From Campylobacteraceae bacterium (GTDB taxonomy: Bacteria > Campylobacterota > Campylobacteria > Campylobacterales > Sulfurospirillaceae): a stretch of DNA of 5,474 nt. The stretch lies in contig JAFLKZ010000147.1 in the NCBI GenBank assembly GCA_019162915.1, positions 1-5,474 of the forward strand, in the 5' to 3' direction. Below the pieces are notes generated by a model. The model saw nothing but the letters and a program-made list of their open reading frames with translations. It made no database searches and was not told the origin of the DNA. The translations under genes and the position numbers were made by a program. Shown here in pieces: positions 5,331 through 5,474 of this stretch; the first letter of the stretch is position 1, and every line of letters begins with the position of its first letter.

Positions 5331-5474
5331 TAATGGTGGTCAACAATTTTATGTGATTCTAAATGGTATTAAACAAAATTCTGTACCTCAAACAAACGTT
5401 GTCATTTCAGGAATCAAAAACGGAGCTTATTCTACAAAATTAATTTTCGCAGATGGTAAAACAGCTGATATCGA
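5311..5474 (+). CDS. Partial secreted Bacteroidota-type protein (DUF4476-associated N-terminal domain)
   Basis: The plus frame from 5311 reads SNLTVFNNGGQQFYVILNG, then about 35 residues with PQTNVVISG and AYSTKLIFADGKTADI, and leaves the window still open. This pattern (NLTVF, FYVxLNG, PQTNV, KxIFxDG) is what I recall from the start of mature Bacteroidota periplasmic or surface proteins that carry DUF4476 further on, just after a signal peptide. No start codon or signal peptide is present: upstream bases in this frame are the antisense of the methyltransferase gene. The true 5' part of the gene is therefore missing. It is the only convincing coding sequence on the plus strand, and its apparent taxonomy differs from the rest. 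Recognition is from memory and not from a search. Confidence 0.55.

Overview
The window is AT-rich. Apart from its right tip it looks like accessory or defence-island DNA from a Campylobacterota-like bacterium (Sulfurospirillum/Arcobacter type). That assignment rests on protein character and base composition only. Every intact gene lies on the minus strand, so transcription runs right to left.

From right to left, the window starts with a restriction-modification operon. It holds a type I/BcgI-like N6-adenine DNA methyltransferase whose 5' end is cut off, then a two-domain specificity subunit (hsdS) 20 bases downstream. A third small gene overlaps the hsdS stop by ATGA. That third gene is broken: three single-base frame changes separate its pieces, and repairing them on paper gives one protein of about 178 residues. 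No separate hsdR is present, and the N-terminal nuclease part expected of a fused BcgI-like enzyme is missing at the truncation.

Next comes a small serine recombinase of the resolvase/invertase family. It has a near-consensus sigma70 promoter (TTGACA, 17 bases, TATGAT), and a set of four related 13-base half-sites overlaps or flanks that promoter. These look like the enzyme's own binding, res or operator sites. Beyond it is a short GC-rich intergenic block with a canonical four-run G-quadruplex motif. Then comes a class II Fic-domain AMP-transferase with a winged-helix-like tail, ending in an unusual cluster of CTACCATAT inverted repeats that includes its probable terminator.

The last ~160 bases on the right do not fit the rest. 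On the plus strand they encode what reads like the start of a secreted Bacteroidota protein (the domain often found with DUF4476). This reading frame overlaps the truncated methyltransferase by about 20 bases and continues off the window. A chimeric assembly join, or a real recombination junction, is the simplest explanation. The left 78 bases carry only a short, undecidable coding-like fragment.

I do not see a clearly new multi-gene system. The most notable items are the recombinase site array over its own promoter, the degraded third gene coupled to hsdS, the repeat cluster at the fic 3' end, the G4 motif, and the junction at the right end.
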